Source: Gnetum montanum
Taxonomy: Eukaryota; Streptophyta; Gnetopsida; Gnetales; Gnetaceae
Direction: 5' to 3'
Assembly (NCBI GenBank): GCA_015680685.1
Contig: MNCI01005623.1
Coordinates: 653,835-717,834 of the forward strand
Length of the DNA stretch: 64,000 nt
Shown: positions 1-11,255 of the stretch, piece after piece
How the letters are laid out: every line of letters starts with the position of its first letter
Position numbering within the stretch: the stretch's first letter is position 1
The notes under the pieces: generated by a model
What the model was told of the DNA's origin: nothing
What the model saw: only the letters and a program-made list of their open reading frames with translations
The model's database searches: none
Translations under genes and position numbers: made by a program

Positions 1-2538
1 GTGGAACTTAATCTTGGACCTTTTACCGAATTTGACCCTAAGCCAATCAAAGATCAAATCAAAGGATCTCCACTATGGCCTATCCTCTCAAAAATTGGAG
101 AATGGTATTTTGGAGAAACTTATCAATTTTCGCATAATAAAGAGGAAGGCACCACCGCCAACATTGGTGGGATTTTAGTTGATTTCTCCATAAAGGCCAT
201 TGCAAAAGTTCTGAATCTTTTGAATACAAGGCCCAAAGTTACTCATCTGTCCACCTGCTCTGATGCTGATGCATGAAAAGTATGGCTAAATAGGGCATAT
301 GGCAAGGAGGACAAAACATATGGAGAACTCACCCTTGAAGAGAGAATTTATTTCAAAATTGGTACCTATTACATCTTTCCAATGAAGAAACTAAACATGA
401 TCTCCACCTATGCATCCAGAGGAAGCATAATCTTGATGGGCAAGGTCGATGCCAATTTGCCCCATTTGTATCTAACAAAAATATTGAGGTAGTTTAAAGA
501 ATGCAAGATAGTTAAGTTTGCATTACCCTCCCCTTATCTAATCAAGAAGCTATGCTGGCATGTTGGAATTTTGGCGTACACTAATGATGTCCTCAGAAAG
601 GCTCAAAATGGTTCATACACCAAATTACTAAAGCCACCAACACTAGGAAAAGATGTTGGCAAGACATTAAAGACTAAACAGGAGTAGACAATTGGGCCCA
701 CTACACCTCAAACAGCAAGGCCTAGCCAACTTTCAAACTTGAGGCCCAATCAACAATAAGAAGCAAGGCCCAACATGCAACCCAAGGGCCAGCAGGATCA
801 ACAACCACAGCTACAACAAGATTACCGACCATTAATGAGCCATCTTAGGGCCATTGTAGAAATGGTTAGTTGGGGAAGTCATGATGAGGAAAACCTCTTC
901 AAGGTGATCGATGATGCTATATAGCCCACCATCTCAATCAATCATGTAAGGGGTGAGGTCTCGATACAAATAGGAGGAGGGAAGTCACATTAAATACAAT
1001 ATATTTCTAGAAATGCTACATCATTTCAAATACAATTAGAAACTTGTGAAGGTGCCACAGTAGTGGTCATGCAACACTAGGATGTAGTTGAAGTAGTAGA
1101 AGTGATTCTAGACCACATCAAAGAGTCATTTAATTTCCTTGTTATGCCACCAACGGATCTCATAGAAGCACACGATGCCCAAGTTCTAGTCAATCCCTCA
1201 ATGACTCCTGTGAAACATGAGGATGCTCTGGATTATTTGCTACAAATAGGACAAGTAATGATGTCCTTGTTTGACATCCTTAAAGATGTCATAGCAGCAC
1301 AATCAGACCTCATTTCCATGAAGGGAAAGTTGGTTATGGCTAAGGTTAAGGCCAAACATGCAGAATATGAGTTGAGAAGACTCCATGAAAATCTTGTTAC
1401 CCTACAAGCTGCACAACGGGATTTGTCCCAACTTATCCTAGCTGACTAGCTAGAATTATTTATGATGGAGCAATTGAATAAATTTTTAGAAGAGAATAAA
1501 AGGGTAGCAATGGAAAAGGAGAAGGTTGATTGGGATGCTTCAAAATCACAAGCCCAAACATATGCACATGTAAAAGCACTCAAGGCCTTACAAGAAGAAA
1601 ATAAACTCTTTGCTATCGAGAATCTTTGATTGACAACAATTAAAAAACAAAAGAATGTTCTTCAGGGGAATTTTTAGCAAATGTGAAAACAACTAATAAG
1701 GGTCAAACAAGACATGAATCGCTTAGCCAGAGAGAATATGAGCCTCTCAATGGAGGAGGTATGCACCATCCATCAAAAGATGACCATCGAAATAAGAACA
1801 TGGCATAATGAAGCTAAGGAACATGAAAAATTGAAGGAACATTTCCAGGACTAGGTGGGGATGTATAAGTAGATAATTGAGAAAGAAATCCATATGGCTA
1901 AGACCCATATCAATGCTTTTAGTGTTCAAAACACTAATTGATAGGCTATATTAGACACTTATGCCTTCATCCACAAAGCAGAATTAAAGAGCTAGGACCT
2001 ACAGATCTAGGATCTCATTGAATACATAGAGTTGGCCAACCTATGGTATGCCAACTTGGACATGTTAATAGTAGGATGCCTGAGGATAGATTTGGAAAAG
2101 TAGGTAGCTACCACCTACACCAAATATGAAGCAGAATTTGCTAAATACAAAAAGACACTATAGAAATTAGAGGTAGAAAATTCTGAGTTGGAGGTGGTAA
2201 AAGCTAGCTACCAAGGTCAGAAAGATGTTGCAGCAGATTTGGCTCAACAATGCATGAATTATCAAGAATTTAGAGACAAAGCTAGAGCCTATGAGGAGGA
2301 ACAACGACTATTTGTGGCCTGGTATGTCAAGGCCAATTAGATGTTTCCGCAACTACCGTGTCCATGGAAGGTGCCAGCTCTATCAAATATTGGAACATCA
2401 GCATGGATGGAAAATGATCCCTAAATAAAAGAAGAAAAGCTTCAGGTGCTCCTTCAGAGTTATCAATTTCCAAAGCCTAGAGCATAGGATAAGGAGAAGA
2501 AGCCCATGGAAGAGCCACCACCACTAAGAACCACATGA
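1..2538 (+). pseudogene. Decayed accessory ORF in the env position of an Athila/Tat-like element
   Basis: One reading frame (phase of base 1) runs from before the window to a TGA at 2536 with no frameshift but 22 internal stops (15 TAG, 4 TGA, 3 TAA). Residues 1 to about 220 form a globular part with motifs such as WYFGETYQF and DFSIKAIAKVLNLL, reminiscent of the 'putative plant transposon protein' or plant-mobile class. A Q/P-rich linker follows (codons about 230-280). Codons about 370-780 are rich in E, K, Q, L and A with heptad-like spacing, so a long coiled coil is likely. The protein would exceed 845 residues. It lies just upstream of a polypurine-like tract and an LTR, in sense orientation, where Athila elements carry an env-like ORF. 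I see no membrane segment. Placement is clear from sequence; the family and function are uncertain. Confidence 0.6.
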
Positions 2539-2622
2539 GTTCCAAAAATTTTATCTTTTGTATTCTGTGCTAGTGTCCTACTTTTGTTTTATTTAACTCC
2601 ACACTACAGCATGAAATGATCC

Positions 2623-2720
2623 CTAGTCAGTTCATAATCCCATACCTATCCACTGTGTAATCAAATGAACTTGTTTCTTAGTTTTTTTAACTTGAGGATG
2701 AGTTTTTATTTAGTTGTGGG
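2623..2720 (+). other. 3' internal segment and degenerate polypurine tract of the Athila-like element
   Basis: The stretch with ATAATCCCATACCTATCC and CTTGAGGATGAG recurs on the minus strand just upstream of the LTRs at 49169 and 62220. It marks the internal-to-3' LTR junction of one element family. The last bases before the LTR are G-rich (GTTGTGGG). Confidence 0.6.
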
Positions 2721-3579
2721 TGTATGATGAATCACGGTTTGTTAGGCCTCGATATCGGATACACGATATTGGATATGTGATATCGCTACCTGGGTAATGA
2801 TATCATGTACACTATATCGTGATTCCTATGTTCACCTATAAATATTGCACTCGGGTGCATAGGAAGGGAGTCATTAGTTAGTCATTAGGAGTCAAGAGTC
2901 TTTTTGTTGATTTTTAGTTCTTTTCCCAAGTGCATGCCTACAGTGTGATGCTTGTAATTGTATAGAACCTTTGTTCAAGTGTGACGTACTTGGACACGCA
3001 CAAAATTGGCAATAAAGCTCAAGATTACTCCATCATTGTAGCATTCACTTAGATTCTATTTATTTTAATTATTAATTATTAATTATTATTTTCTTAGTTA
3101 ATATTTCTTTATCATCATTTACTATTCTTGTTGTTAACGTGGAATGAGTACATCTTAATCATGAACATTTAGGTGTCACTATGTGGTAACCCAGTAGCGT
3201 ATCAAGTAGTGCTTCAAGTGATGTGCGCTTGGTAATCCCAGAAGTAGTACACAAAGTCCAAGATGCATAGAAATGATTAAGGATAGATGCTCATCGCACT
3301 TAGGCTAGCTTAGATTTTAGTTTCCATTTTTTATTAGTTTACTCAAGTTATTTCTCAATGTCTTTAGGAGTAGCATAGTATTAGAATTCATATCATACAC
3401 ATCACTCTAAACTAAACTATACATGACAAAGTGAATACTAGTCCAGATGGGAAGACAACGAACTATAATCAATGTATAACTATCTAGATGCCATAACTAG
3501 TCTATTCACAGAGTTTGACTGGATCACGGGTACACGCTCGTATTCATATGGTTGAACATAGTAGGTACCTTGCCACTCA
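2721..3579 (+). mobile_element. 3' LTR of Athila/Tat-like Ty3/gypsy element (LTR-A family)
   Basis: This LTR starts TGTATGATGAATCACGG and ends CTTGCCACTCA, about 859 bp. A TATA-like CCTATAAATATTG lies near 2836 and AATAAA near 3012, as expected for U3/R. A GATATCG-rich stretch (2747-2825) is typical of this family. Diverged relatives lie at 28583-29312 (+), 48321-49169 (-), 60536-61372 (-) and 61373-62220 (-). The element's 5' part lies before the window. Confidence 0.75.
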
Positions 3580-4389
3580 TTAGGGTTTATCATGCAAGAG
3601 GCTATGAGTCATAGGTTCACTCAAACTATTTTATCATTAGTTTCAATTTCAAATTGTGAGGTCATTCATGCTCACAGTTCTATGGTATTGTTAAAAAATA
3701 AGGCCAGTAATCAAACTATGAATTGCATGTCACTGGTATATTTTTTCTTATGGTATGTTACACATGTTACCCTTATTTTGCTTTCATTTTAGTGATGCAC
3801 TGAGTAAAAATCAAATTTTGCAACCACATGATTGGAAGAAAGCATCACAAGTTTTTGCACTACATGTTGTAAATCTAGAATTAGAGAACCAATAGAAATT
3901 TTTGCATGAATATAAGAAGTAGAAATTTTAGCATCGATAAATAAAATTAAAAATTATTAAAAATACAATATGCCTATGGTAGATTTCCATAGGTAGGATA
4001 TGTCTCAATATCCTCACTTTGCCAATGACAATTTAAAACTCGATGTATGATTTCTAATAGAGATTATGAATTCCATCATATGCATAAGGGCTTATATTTT
4101 TATCCAAGTTGTTGTCATTGTTATCATCCTAGCCTTATCCCAATAAAATGGAGTTGAAATTTCATCTTCCAAATGCCTTCAAATTATTGATATTAATAAC
4201 CCAAAATTTTATGCAATCAAAAGAAAGTTTTGCAATTTTATACGTTTGTTCAATGTAAGAGACCAAGGTATTAATTATAAGAAAAAGTGTTAGTAAGAGA
4301 CATTTTAGATAGATAAATATAATCAAAAAGGAAGGTCAGATCTAACTATCACCATATACATATACAAAGACACAATAGACTAGCTAGAT
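3580..4389. other. AT-rich spacer, no gene recognised
   Basis: Only a short fortuitous + ORF (3592-3792) is present. I see no domain and no clear repeat. Confidence 0.4.
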
Positions 4390-5830
4390 CCTGGTGTAAT
4401 ATTTTTTTTGAGCTTCATTTGGAGCATCAACCTACATGAAATTTGTCTCTATGACAGAGTCATCAACCATGTTGGCTAGTTGCTCCTCCATTCTTGCTAT
4501 TCATAATGGTCCTACCTTTGAGTCATGGAGTGGAGTGGTCATTTGAATGAACTAGGGATCACTAATATCTTCCATCACCACAGAACCAGACACATGCAAT
4601 GATCGAAAATTTTCAGATGAGTATTTACCCAATGATTTAATATTCAAGAATAGGTGGCCAAGCCTCTTGTCCACTCATCCAAAATGGTGATCGATCTTCA
4701 ATTGCATGGCATCTAGGTGGGCACCCATGTGGGCTTTCAAGCTATCCTCCATTGCCTCTAAGTAGGTAAATATCACTACATCATCTTCAAATTTCTATTG
4801 CTACTAAGTGGGAATGATAATTGCAACTTGCATCTCCTTGTGCTACCCATAAAACCATTGTCATTCAACCTTACCACCATCTCCTTTGACATGTGGGTCT
4901 AGGAGTAAGATGAGATCATTAAGTCATGTCCTAGGAATACGCTCGATGTAGAATGCACATGCCAAATGTGGTAGTTGGTCCACACCAAAAGCTTGGACCT
5001 CTATATCATCCTCCTTTGGTTTTGCGATTTGCCAGTGCCTAAAAGGAGTAGATGCAATAGATGGAAAAGGGACTGTAGCACCATCGCTACTAATGATCTC
5101 CATTCTCTACATGATAATGTTGGGATAGTTCAAAGAATAGGCCCCCTCCAAATCTACTAGTATCATAAGGATGAAAGACATCACATGAGTGTGATGCATG
5201 ACTACTAGGAGGTTTGTGTGGATTGCCTTGATCAAAACTCTCTATTATGGGCTGATGTTCTTATAGGGTCATCCTATCTTGTCGATTGCCACCTTGGGCA
5301 CCCTACTCAATACTTGTGTTTTTTTTTTCTAAGGTGGTAGTCACAAAAACTCCTGCTATGGTCCAACTACCATGTTTAGCACTTGCACCAAGATATCCTT
5401 TGTAAGTGTCTAGGTAGAGTCATCAATCTTGACCACCTTCAAGATAGGTGATCCTCAATGATGTGCCACGTAGAACTAATTGGCCTCCTCCTCTTAGTAA
5501 TCATCACCTCTGGTGATGATGAAAGCAAGATGATGCACAACAAGCTTGTTAAGCATTTAAGGCCAAATGAGTTGCATCAGGGTGTTGAAGTCCCTTGGAC
5601 TTTGCAAAGGTGCTAATATGAGTTTCTCAACCTTTTGTTACCACTCATGCCATGCTAATGACTCCTAGGCATGGTGAACTACCTCCTCCTCCTCCTGTCT
5701 TGTAGCATTCTATCTAGTAGCTTGAGAGCCTATAGGATATCTACCTTGTGATTGTGCCATTTGTTGTGCATCTTGTAGTTTGTCAATTCTATTCCTATCA
5801 TCTATTGGTTGTGATGCCACTTATTTCTAA
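4390..5830 (-). pseudogene. Unidentified decayed coding relic, retroelement gag-like in composition
   Basis: Read on the minus strand, about 1.4 kb gives long stretches of protein-like sequence in changing frames, broken mainly by TAG and TGA. It begins near 5820 with a polar segment (DDRNRIDKLQDAQQMAQSQG), then an E-rich run and a region with SPRDFNTLMQLIW. Later segments in other frames include HMGAHLDAMQLKIDHHFG and ARMEEQLANMVDDSVIETN, which look helical or coiled. At least two frameshifts are needed. The composition recalls the gag or gag-pol linker of a Ty3/gypsy element, but I see no zinc knuckle, protease or RT. The coding nature is reasonably supported; identity is not. Confidence 0.4.
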
Positions 5831-7329
5831 GAACAAAAAATATATTCCATATAAAATGTTAATATCTAAAAAATTGTTGGCCATTGATAATTAATGATAG
5901 ATAGACTTGCACTTTTCATGTCACATCATAAATATAATATTCAATGACTACATTACTATAAACCATTCAAATCCATTTCGAAATTTGTTTTTTTTTTTTT
6001 TTATAAATTAGCATCCCAATCCATATTTTCAAGGAAACTCTTTCAACTAACAAGCACATAGTTCTATTGTAATAATAAAGGAATTCTAGGAACCCTACAT
6101 GATGTCTACTTGTTAAAGAGTACATAAAAAATAATATCATTAGGATACCATATCAACAATTTTTGACATTTTCTTATGGTGTAATTAACATACTATCTCT
6201 AGAAGGATGTAAATTGCATTGACAAGATACAATAGGCAATCACTTACCTAGGTAATTAACATCAAAAGGTGTTTTAAGGAAGAGTAACAAGTAAAAAGAA
6301 TAAAAGATTGACCTGACAATAAAGTTGCTAAAATTTTGACATTTCAGAAATCAAAAATCAATTATTTGAAATGGATATAAAATACCAAGTGCTTGCATAT
6401 GAAGAGAAATCAATAAATAATATAAATTTACAAGTTACACGGAATGGTTACGAGCTAATAGAAGTCATGGCTAAATTGATGCGTATAATAAAAAAAAATG
6501 AAAATTGCTAGTATAACTACCTTGAATACACCCAGTGACATTTAAAAATATGAGCCAAATAGTTACCTCAAGTATTAGATTACAAATTTCTTTAAAGGAT
6601 TACCAAGAAATATTGCCACAGGGGATCTCCAAGTGAATCATAGGTATATATCAAGATTTTCAAACAAATGCTTAGCGAATAATTGTTAAGAAAATATACT
6701 AATTTAAAGAACAAACATTAAGTACACAATTATACATACATAAAAATAACAACTTTGTATCATTGTCTTACAAATAGGCTAGTCTTCATTTTAGAGAGTT
6801 TTATGTGGCTAACCATATTAAACAATAGAATAAAATTAATGTATGGCCACTGATTTATGGGATTGTAGTAGTACTGTGATTGACTAGAAGTTTAGAAGCA
6901 TTCAAAGACATAGAAACATCAGGCATGCTAATAAAAGAACAAGAACTTAATTCCTATAAATGCTTGGAAGTAGTAACAGGTTGCATATGCTAAACATCCA
7001 TTTCCAAAGCACTGTTCAATAGAATTGCAAGATTTTCATTAATAATCTTTGGTGAAATAATATAGAAATTAGTGAAAGAAACCTAAATAAATGTAATATA
7101 GTAATTGTTATATTTAAATAGAGTGAAGATGGTTAATTTAACATTAAAATTTCTAGACATAGGTCATGGCTTGTTCCATTTAAGATGATTTGATGTCACT
7201 GCATGATTTTTTTTGGTGGAAAGATCAAACAACATGATTTTCTAGATGGATACATAATTTACATCAAATGTTATGCTTCCAGTCAGAGCCCTAAAAATAG
7301 CATTCTTCATTTTTGATGCAGCACATTTC
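5831..7329. other. AT-rich spacer, no gene recognised
   Basis: The stretch is AT-rich with a poly-T run near 5986-6001. I see no convincing ORF or repeat on either strand. Confidence 0.4.
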
Positions 7330-7720
7330 AGATTAAAACAAAATGATTCTCCTATTTAATAGAATTGCAAACCATTTTTGCTAACCCTAACATGAGTAAA
7401 TAATTAAGGAATTTGATATTTGCGCTTTGTTTGAACATACCCTCATGCTCATTGTTGCTTTAATCTTAGAAATTTGGTTCTTTGATATGAATTCCTGTGC
7501 TACTGCCTTGGTTTCTTTGCTCACTGAATGTCTGCTATGAGAAAGTAAAAGTGAAAATGGTAATGTAAAAATGAAAATTACAACCATGCAGATACATTTT
7601 ATTCTTTAAATTTTAACCCATGATGCGAGGTCCTGTGACTTACATTTTTCTAAATACTATGAATCACATGTTAACTTTCATCTTGTAGTTTATATAGAAA
7701 ATTACTTCTTGCATTGTTTA
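7330..7720. repeat. Diverged direct repeat, left copy (pairs with 9815-10230)
   Basis: Both copies share the order CTCCxxTTTAAT, CTAACCCTA or AACCCTAGC, an exon-like block, a run of GTGAAA/GTAAAAGTG, then ATGCGAGG followed by TGTGACT. On the minus strand each has a coding-like stretch (around FISKNQIS in this copy) ending at a donor-like GTATG (near 7440) or GTAAG (near 9926). They may be the same 5' exon of two tandem transposon gene copies. Identity is low and was judged by eye. Confidence 0.45.
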
Positions 7721-8021
7721 ATTGCCACTTGTAATTATTTTTGAACTTTGTGAGACACATGAAAAATCACAACTGGCACACTTCTCTAAAATGTGTGACT
7801 GGTAGTCTTAGTTGTAACTTGCACTTTGAACTTGGAGAGTGCTAATTGCATTGAGGTGCACTATGTTAGCTTGGGGTTTGTAAAATAAAATTAAAATGTG
7901 GGGATATGCATGTCAGATGACCTTGCATAATTATTTTGTACAGAAGAAGCAAGTTGCATACTTGAATAAAATTTAATTTTGGAGAATACTACATGATGCA
8001 TGTTCTTGCATGTTATGTTAC

Positions 8022-9560
8022 TTAAACTATGGGCACTTGTGAATTGCATGTACTTGTAGGTTTTTCAATAGTAAAAATTGTGCAGCTATTTGGAAAACTA
8101 TGAATATATGTGAAATGCATGATGTCATAGCTCCCCAAATAAAAGAGGACCACGGGAACATGTGGATCACATGTTCTCATAGTATTTTCTATTTCCACAA
8201 TAACATCTACAATAGTTTTGCATTCATTCATAATATGATTAACATGATCACCCATTTCTTTTCTCTAATTGGCATCCATAACTTTGGTTACCAAGTTCTT
8301 CCCCAATGCCCTCCAAACATGCCAAATGCATAAAAAAATTCTACTGCCAAAAATAGACATATTAAATAATCAAATTTAAGCACATGTTAAGATATCTCAA
8401 ACCAAGGTAGCATGATTTCAACTATGTTTTTGAATGTCTTAAGTTACCTCATGGCATTCATATCTGCCTCTGAGTCATCTAGCATGAAAACATTTTTTGT
8501 CTAATTAGGATCCTAAGCTTTGCCCCTAAGATGGAGCTCTGAAAGCCAACATCTTATATTAGTTTTAGTGCACCTTGAGGATATCATCCATGAAACTAGA
8601 AGTCCATTATAATATGAATCAAAATCCATCACAGTATGAACATGGAATTGTAGAGAGAACCACATGTTTGTACTTAGTTACTAATTCCACTAGCACACCA
8701 ACAATTCTTAAAATGGAAAAAAAGCATCCATTATTGAAACTTACAACATATTTTTTAGTGTTGAAAGTGGAGTCTATTGCAAGGATACTACATTAAGATA
8801 GAGATATCATCTTTTTGAGCATCCAAGGTGATTGTAGCCTAATGACTTATGGGACACCTTGTTCTTGGTTCTCTTGCTGATAGTAAAATAAAAAATCACT
8901 TGTCATTTGGCACCATAGCTAGGTGCTAATTTTATCATGCTCACTTTTCTTGTAATTAGGGGTTATAGTTTTTGCAAATGTTGAAGATGTTTTTTTTAAA
9001 CAAGAAAAATATCCCTCTTTCTTGAGAGCTTGAACTCATATCCTCCCTTAGAAAGATATTTTATATACTTCTCATAGATGAGATCTATTAGTAATCCTTT
9101 TGTCCATAAACATACTATCTTATGATGGATCTCATTAGAAATGTGTATGTATTGTGAGTTTCTTTTATTTGTCATGGGATCAAGCAAGCCATGATAGTAA
9201 GCTCTTGATGTGTCAATATGATTCATTTTTCTATATATAATACATGAAACATGATAAGCTCCTCTCATATAGAAAACTATGAAATGACATTGATGACCAA
9301 TCTTTCTTCTAGTCTTATTTCTTTTTCTACCTTCTTTGGGTGTTATCCTTGTGGTGACATTTGGTCCATACTAGCAATGATACCTAATAAAAAAAAAACA
9401 TATTCAAACAAGGGTTTTAGTCTTCTAAATTGTNCCTTAATTAGATCATCTACTCTATCTTTGTATATCCAAGCAAATTAATCGTCATAGAAATCAGACC
9501 ATCGAATACCATCTTTTGAAAAATGCCTTGCTAGGGGATTTTTTATTTCTTGCTACCATG
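8022..9560 (-). pseudogene. Decayed Mutator-like (MULE) transposase
   Basis: Minus-strand fragments appear in the order of a MULE/SWIM-type transposase. Near 9535-9440 is HFSKDGIRWSDFYDD then RVDDLI. At 9268-8996 is an open segment with IHHKIVCLW typical of the N-terminal region. At about 8620-8450 lies ISSRCTKTNIRCWLSEL followed by FMLDDSEADMNAMR, matching the 'act as bait / hidden Asp' section of the DDE domain. At about 8333-8230 is LCIWHVWRALGKNLVTKV, the conserved CxWHV-type helix after it. Stops and frameshifts occur between all blocks, and AT-rich gaps (for example 8345-8440) may be introns. I could not define terminal inverted repeats. Family assignment is from motif recognition; the element is dead. 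Confidence 0.65.
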
Positions 9561-9814
9561 CAGTTTTCTAGAAACCGGCATGCTCTCGTCTTCCTTGCAT
9601 TCTTGAAATGTTAATTTTTAAGGAGTTGGGTGTAGTGTTTTCTACAGTTCACCCATTTTGCCTAGGGATAGTGCCAAGTAGAAAAAAAAATACAAAGTTT
9701 AAAATTTCGTAGAATGCAAAACTAGAATCTAAGAAAAATTAGTAATGTAATTTCAAGAATCATGTCACCCTATTCCAACATTAGCTTTAATACTTACTAA
9801 AAAGAAATACAACC

Positions 9815-10230
9815 ATATACAAAAATAAAATTCTCCATTTTAATCAAATCACAAATTGTCAAACCCAACCCTAGCACAAGAAAAAAGATAATAAATCTTG
9901 AATTATGATGTGGTTTAACTTACCCTCCTAATCATTGCTATTTCAAAATTTGAAATTTAATGCTTTGAAATGAAATCCTTTGTTGCTAGCTTTGTATCCT
10001 TACTCTATGGCCTTCTATGACACTGCTACTCACCTAGGGTCTACTACATGCAAGCTAATGTGAAAGTGAAAGTAAAAGTGATAATAATAGTTGATATGAT
10101 TCATTTTATTTTTTTACATTTTACCCCACAATGCGAGGGTTTGTGACTCATGTTTACTCATAGTTTAAATGTCTTATCATAGTTTAATAATAGTAATGCG
10201 TCTCGCATTATTATTATGCTACTTGCAGTT
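9815..10230. repeat. Diverged direct repeat, right copy (pairs with 7330-7720)
   Basis: See the left copy. Together they flank the MULE transposase relic about 2.5 kb apart in direct orientation. On the minus strand this copy would lie upstream of the transposase fragments and could hold its first exon. Confidence 0.4.
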
Positions 10231-10404
10231 TGATATGTATGTTGTGAGGACATGCGAGGATCACTCTCTTGCATTCCAAAAACTATGAGCTACTGCAAGT
10301 AGCAATCAAGTGCAATTTCAGCCAAAATACACAAACTGTGATGCATTGCTAGTAGGATTACCTCATAGTATCCATAGCATATTGAAAGAAACTATAACAT
10401 ATAT

Positions 10405-10690
10405 CAACAAAAACTAAAAATTAACACCTAAGGCAAAATAATCTCTTGGGATAACAACACTTCTATTGTAAAGTTAGTATTTAATTTTAAAAGTTATGAT
10501 TAGTCATTGGATGATAGTTAACTATGATGAGTATTGGATGATAGTTAACTTTGATGAGTTTGACACCTTAGTATAATAGCCAAAACTAAAATTTACCACC
10601 CAATGTACAAGAATCTCTTGGGATGCCATCACTTGTATCATAAACTAAGTATTTAATTGGAAAAGTTATGAATAGTCATTACACGAAGGT
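10405..10690. repeat. Tandem duplication, period about 171 bp
   Basis: AAAACTAAAAATTAACACC near 10410 recurs as AAAACTAAAATTTACCACC near 10582. Both are followed by AATCTCTTGGGAT, AAGTTAGTATTTAATT-like and AAAGTTATGAxTAGTCATT blocks. Confidence 0.6.
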
Positions 10691-10775
10691 TAAGTATAAT
10701 AACTAGGAAACATAAGAAGGACAATAGGAATTGTATAAATTTTCACCTTTATTGTTAGATAGAGTATGTGATTTT

Positions 10776-11255
10776 CATTTATGATTTAATGTTGGATGTT
10801 AATTTAAACATTGTGTTACATTGGGCTTGAATGATAGCATTAATTTAGGGTTTATGATTTAGGATTAAGGAACCATAGCATTGGTTTAGGGTTTAGGGTA
10901 CATGGTTTAGGTTTTAGTGTTTAGGGTTAAGGAAGATACTAGAGTTTAGGGTTTAGGGTTAAGGAAGTCACAGTGGCCATCCAAATAATGCTCTTACTTT
11001 GATAGCCTCTTCCTTCATTTATGATTTAATGTTGGATGTTAATTTAAACATTGTGTTACATTGGACTTGAACCATAGCATTACTTTAGGGTTTAGGATCT
11101 AGGGTTAATGAACCATAGCAATACTTTAGGGTTTATGGTTTAGGGTTAATGAACCATAGTAATACTTTAGGGTTTAGGATTTAGGATTAAGGAAGTTACT
11201 AGGGTTAAGGAAATTACATTGGCCTTTCGAATGACCCTCTTCCTTTTGATAGCAT
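10776..11255 (+). repeat. 240-bp tandem duplication with interstitial telomere-like repeats
   Basis: CATTTATGATTTAATGTTGG starts at 10776 and again, with about 50 following bases nearly identical, at 11016: a period of exactly 240 bp. Both units contain many TTTAGGG motifs and one-base variants (TTTAGGGTTTAGGG, GTTTAGGGTT, TTTAGGATTTAGG) between short AAGGAA and CCATAGCA spacers. TTTAGGG is the Arabidopsis-type plant telomere unit. The second unit holds its own expansion: ACCATAGxAATACTTTAGGGTTTA appears repeatedly near 11075-11180. Confidence 0.75.
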
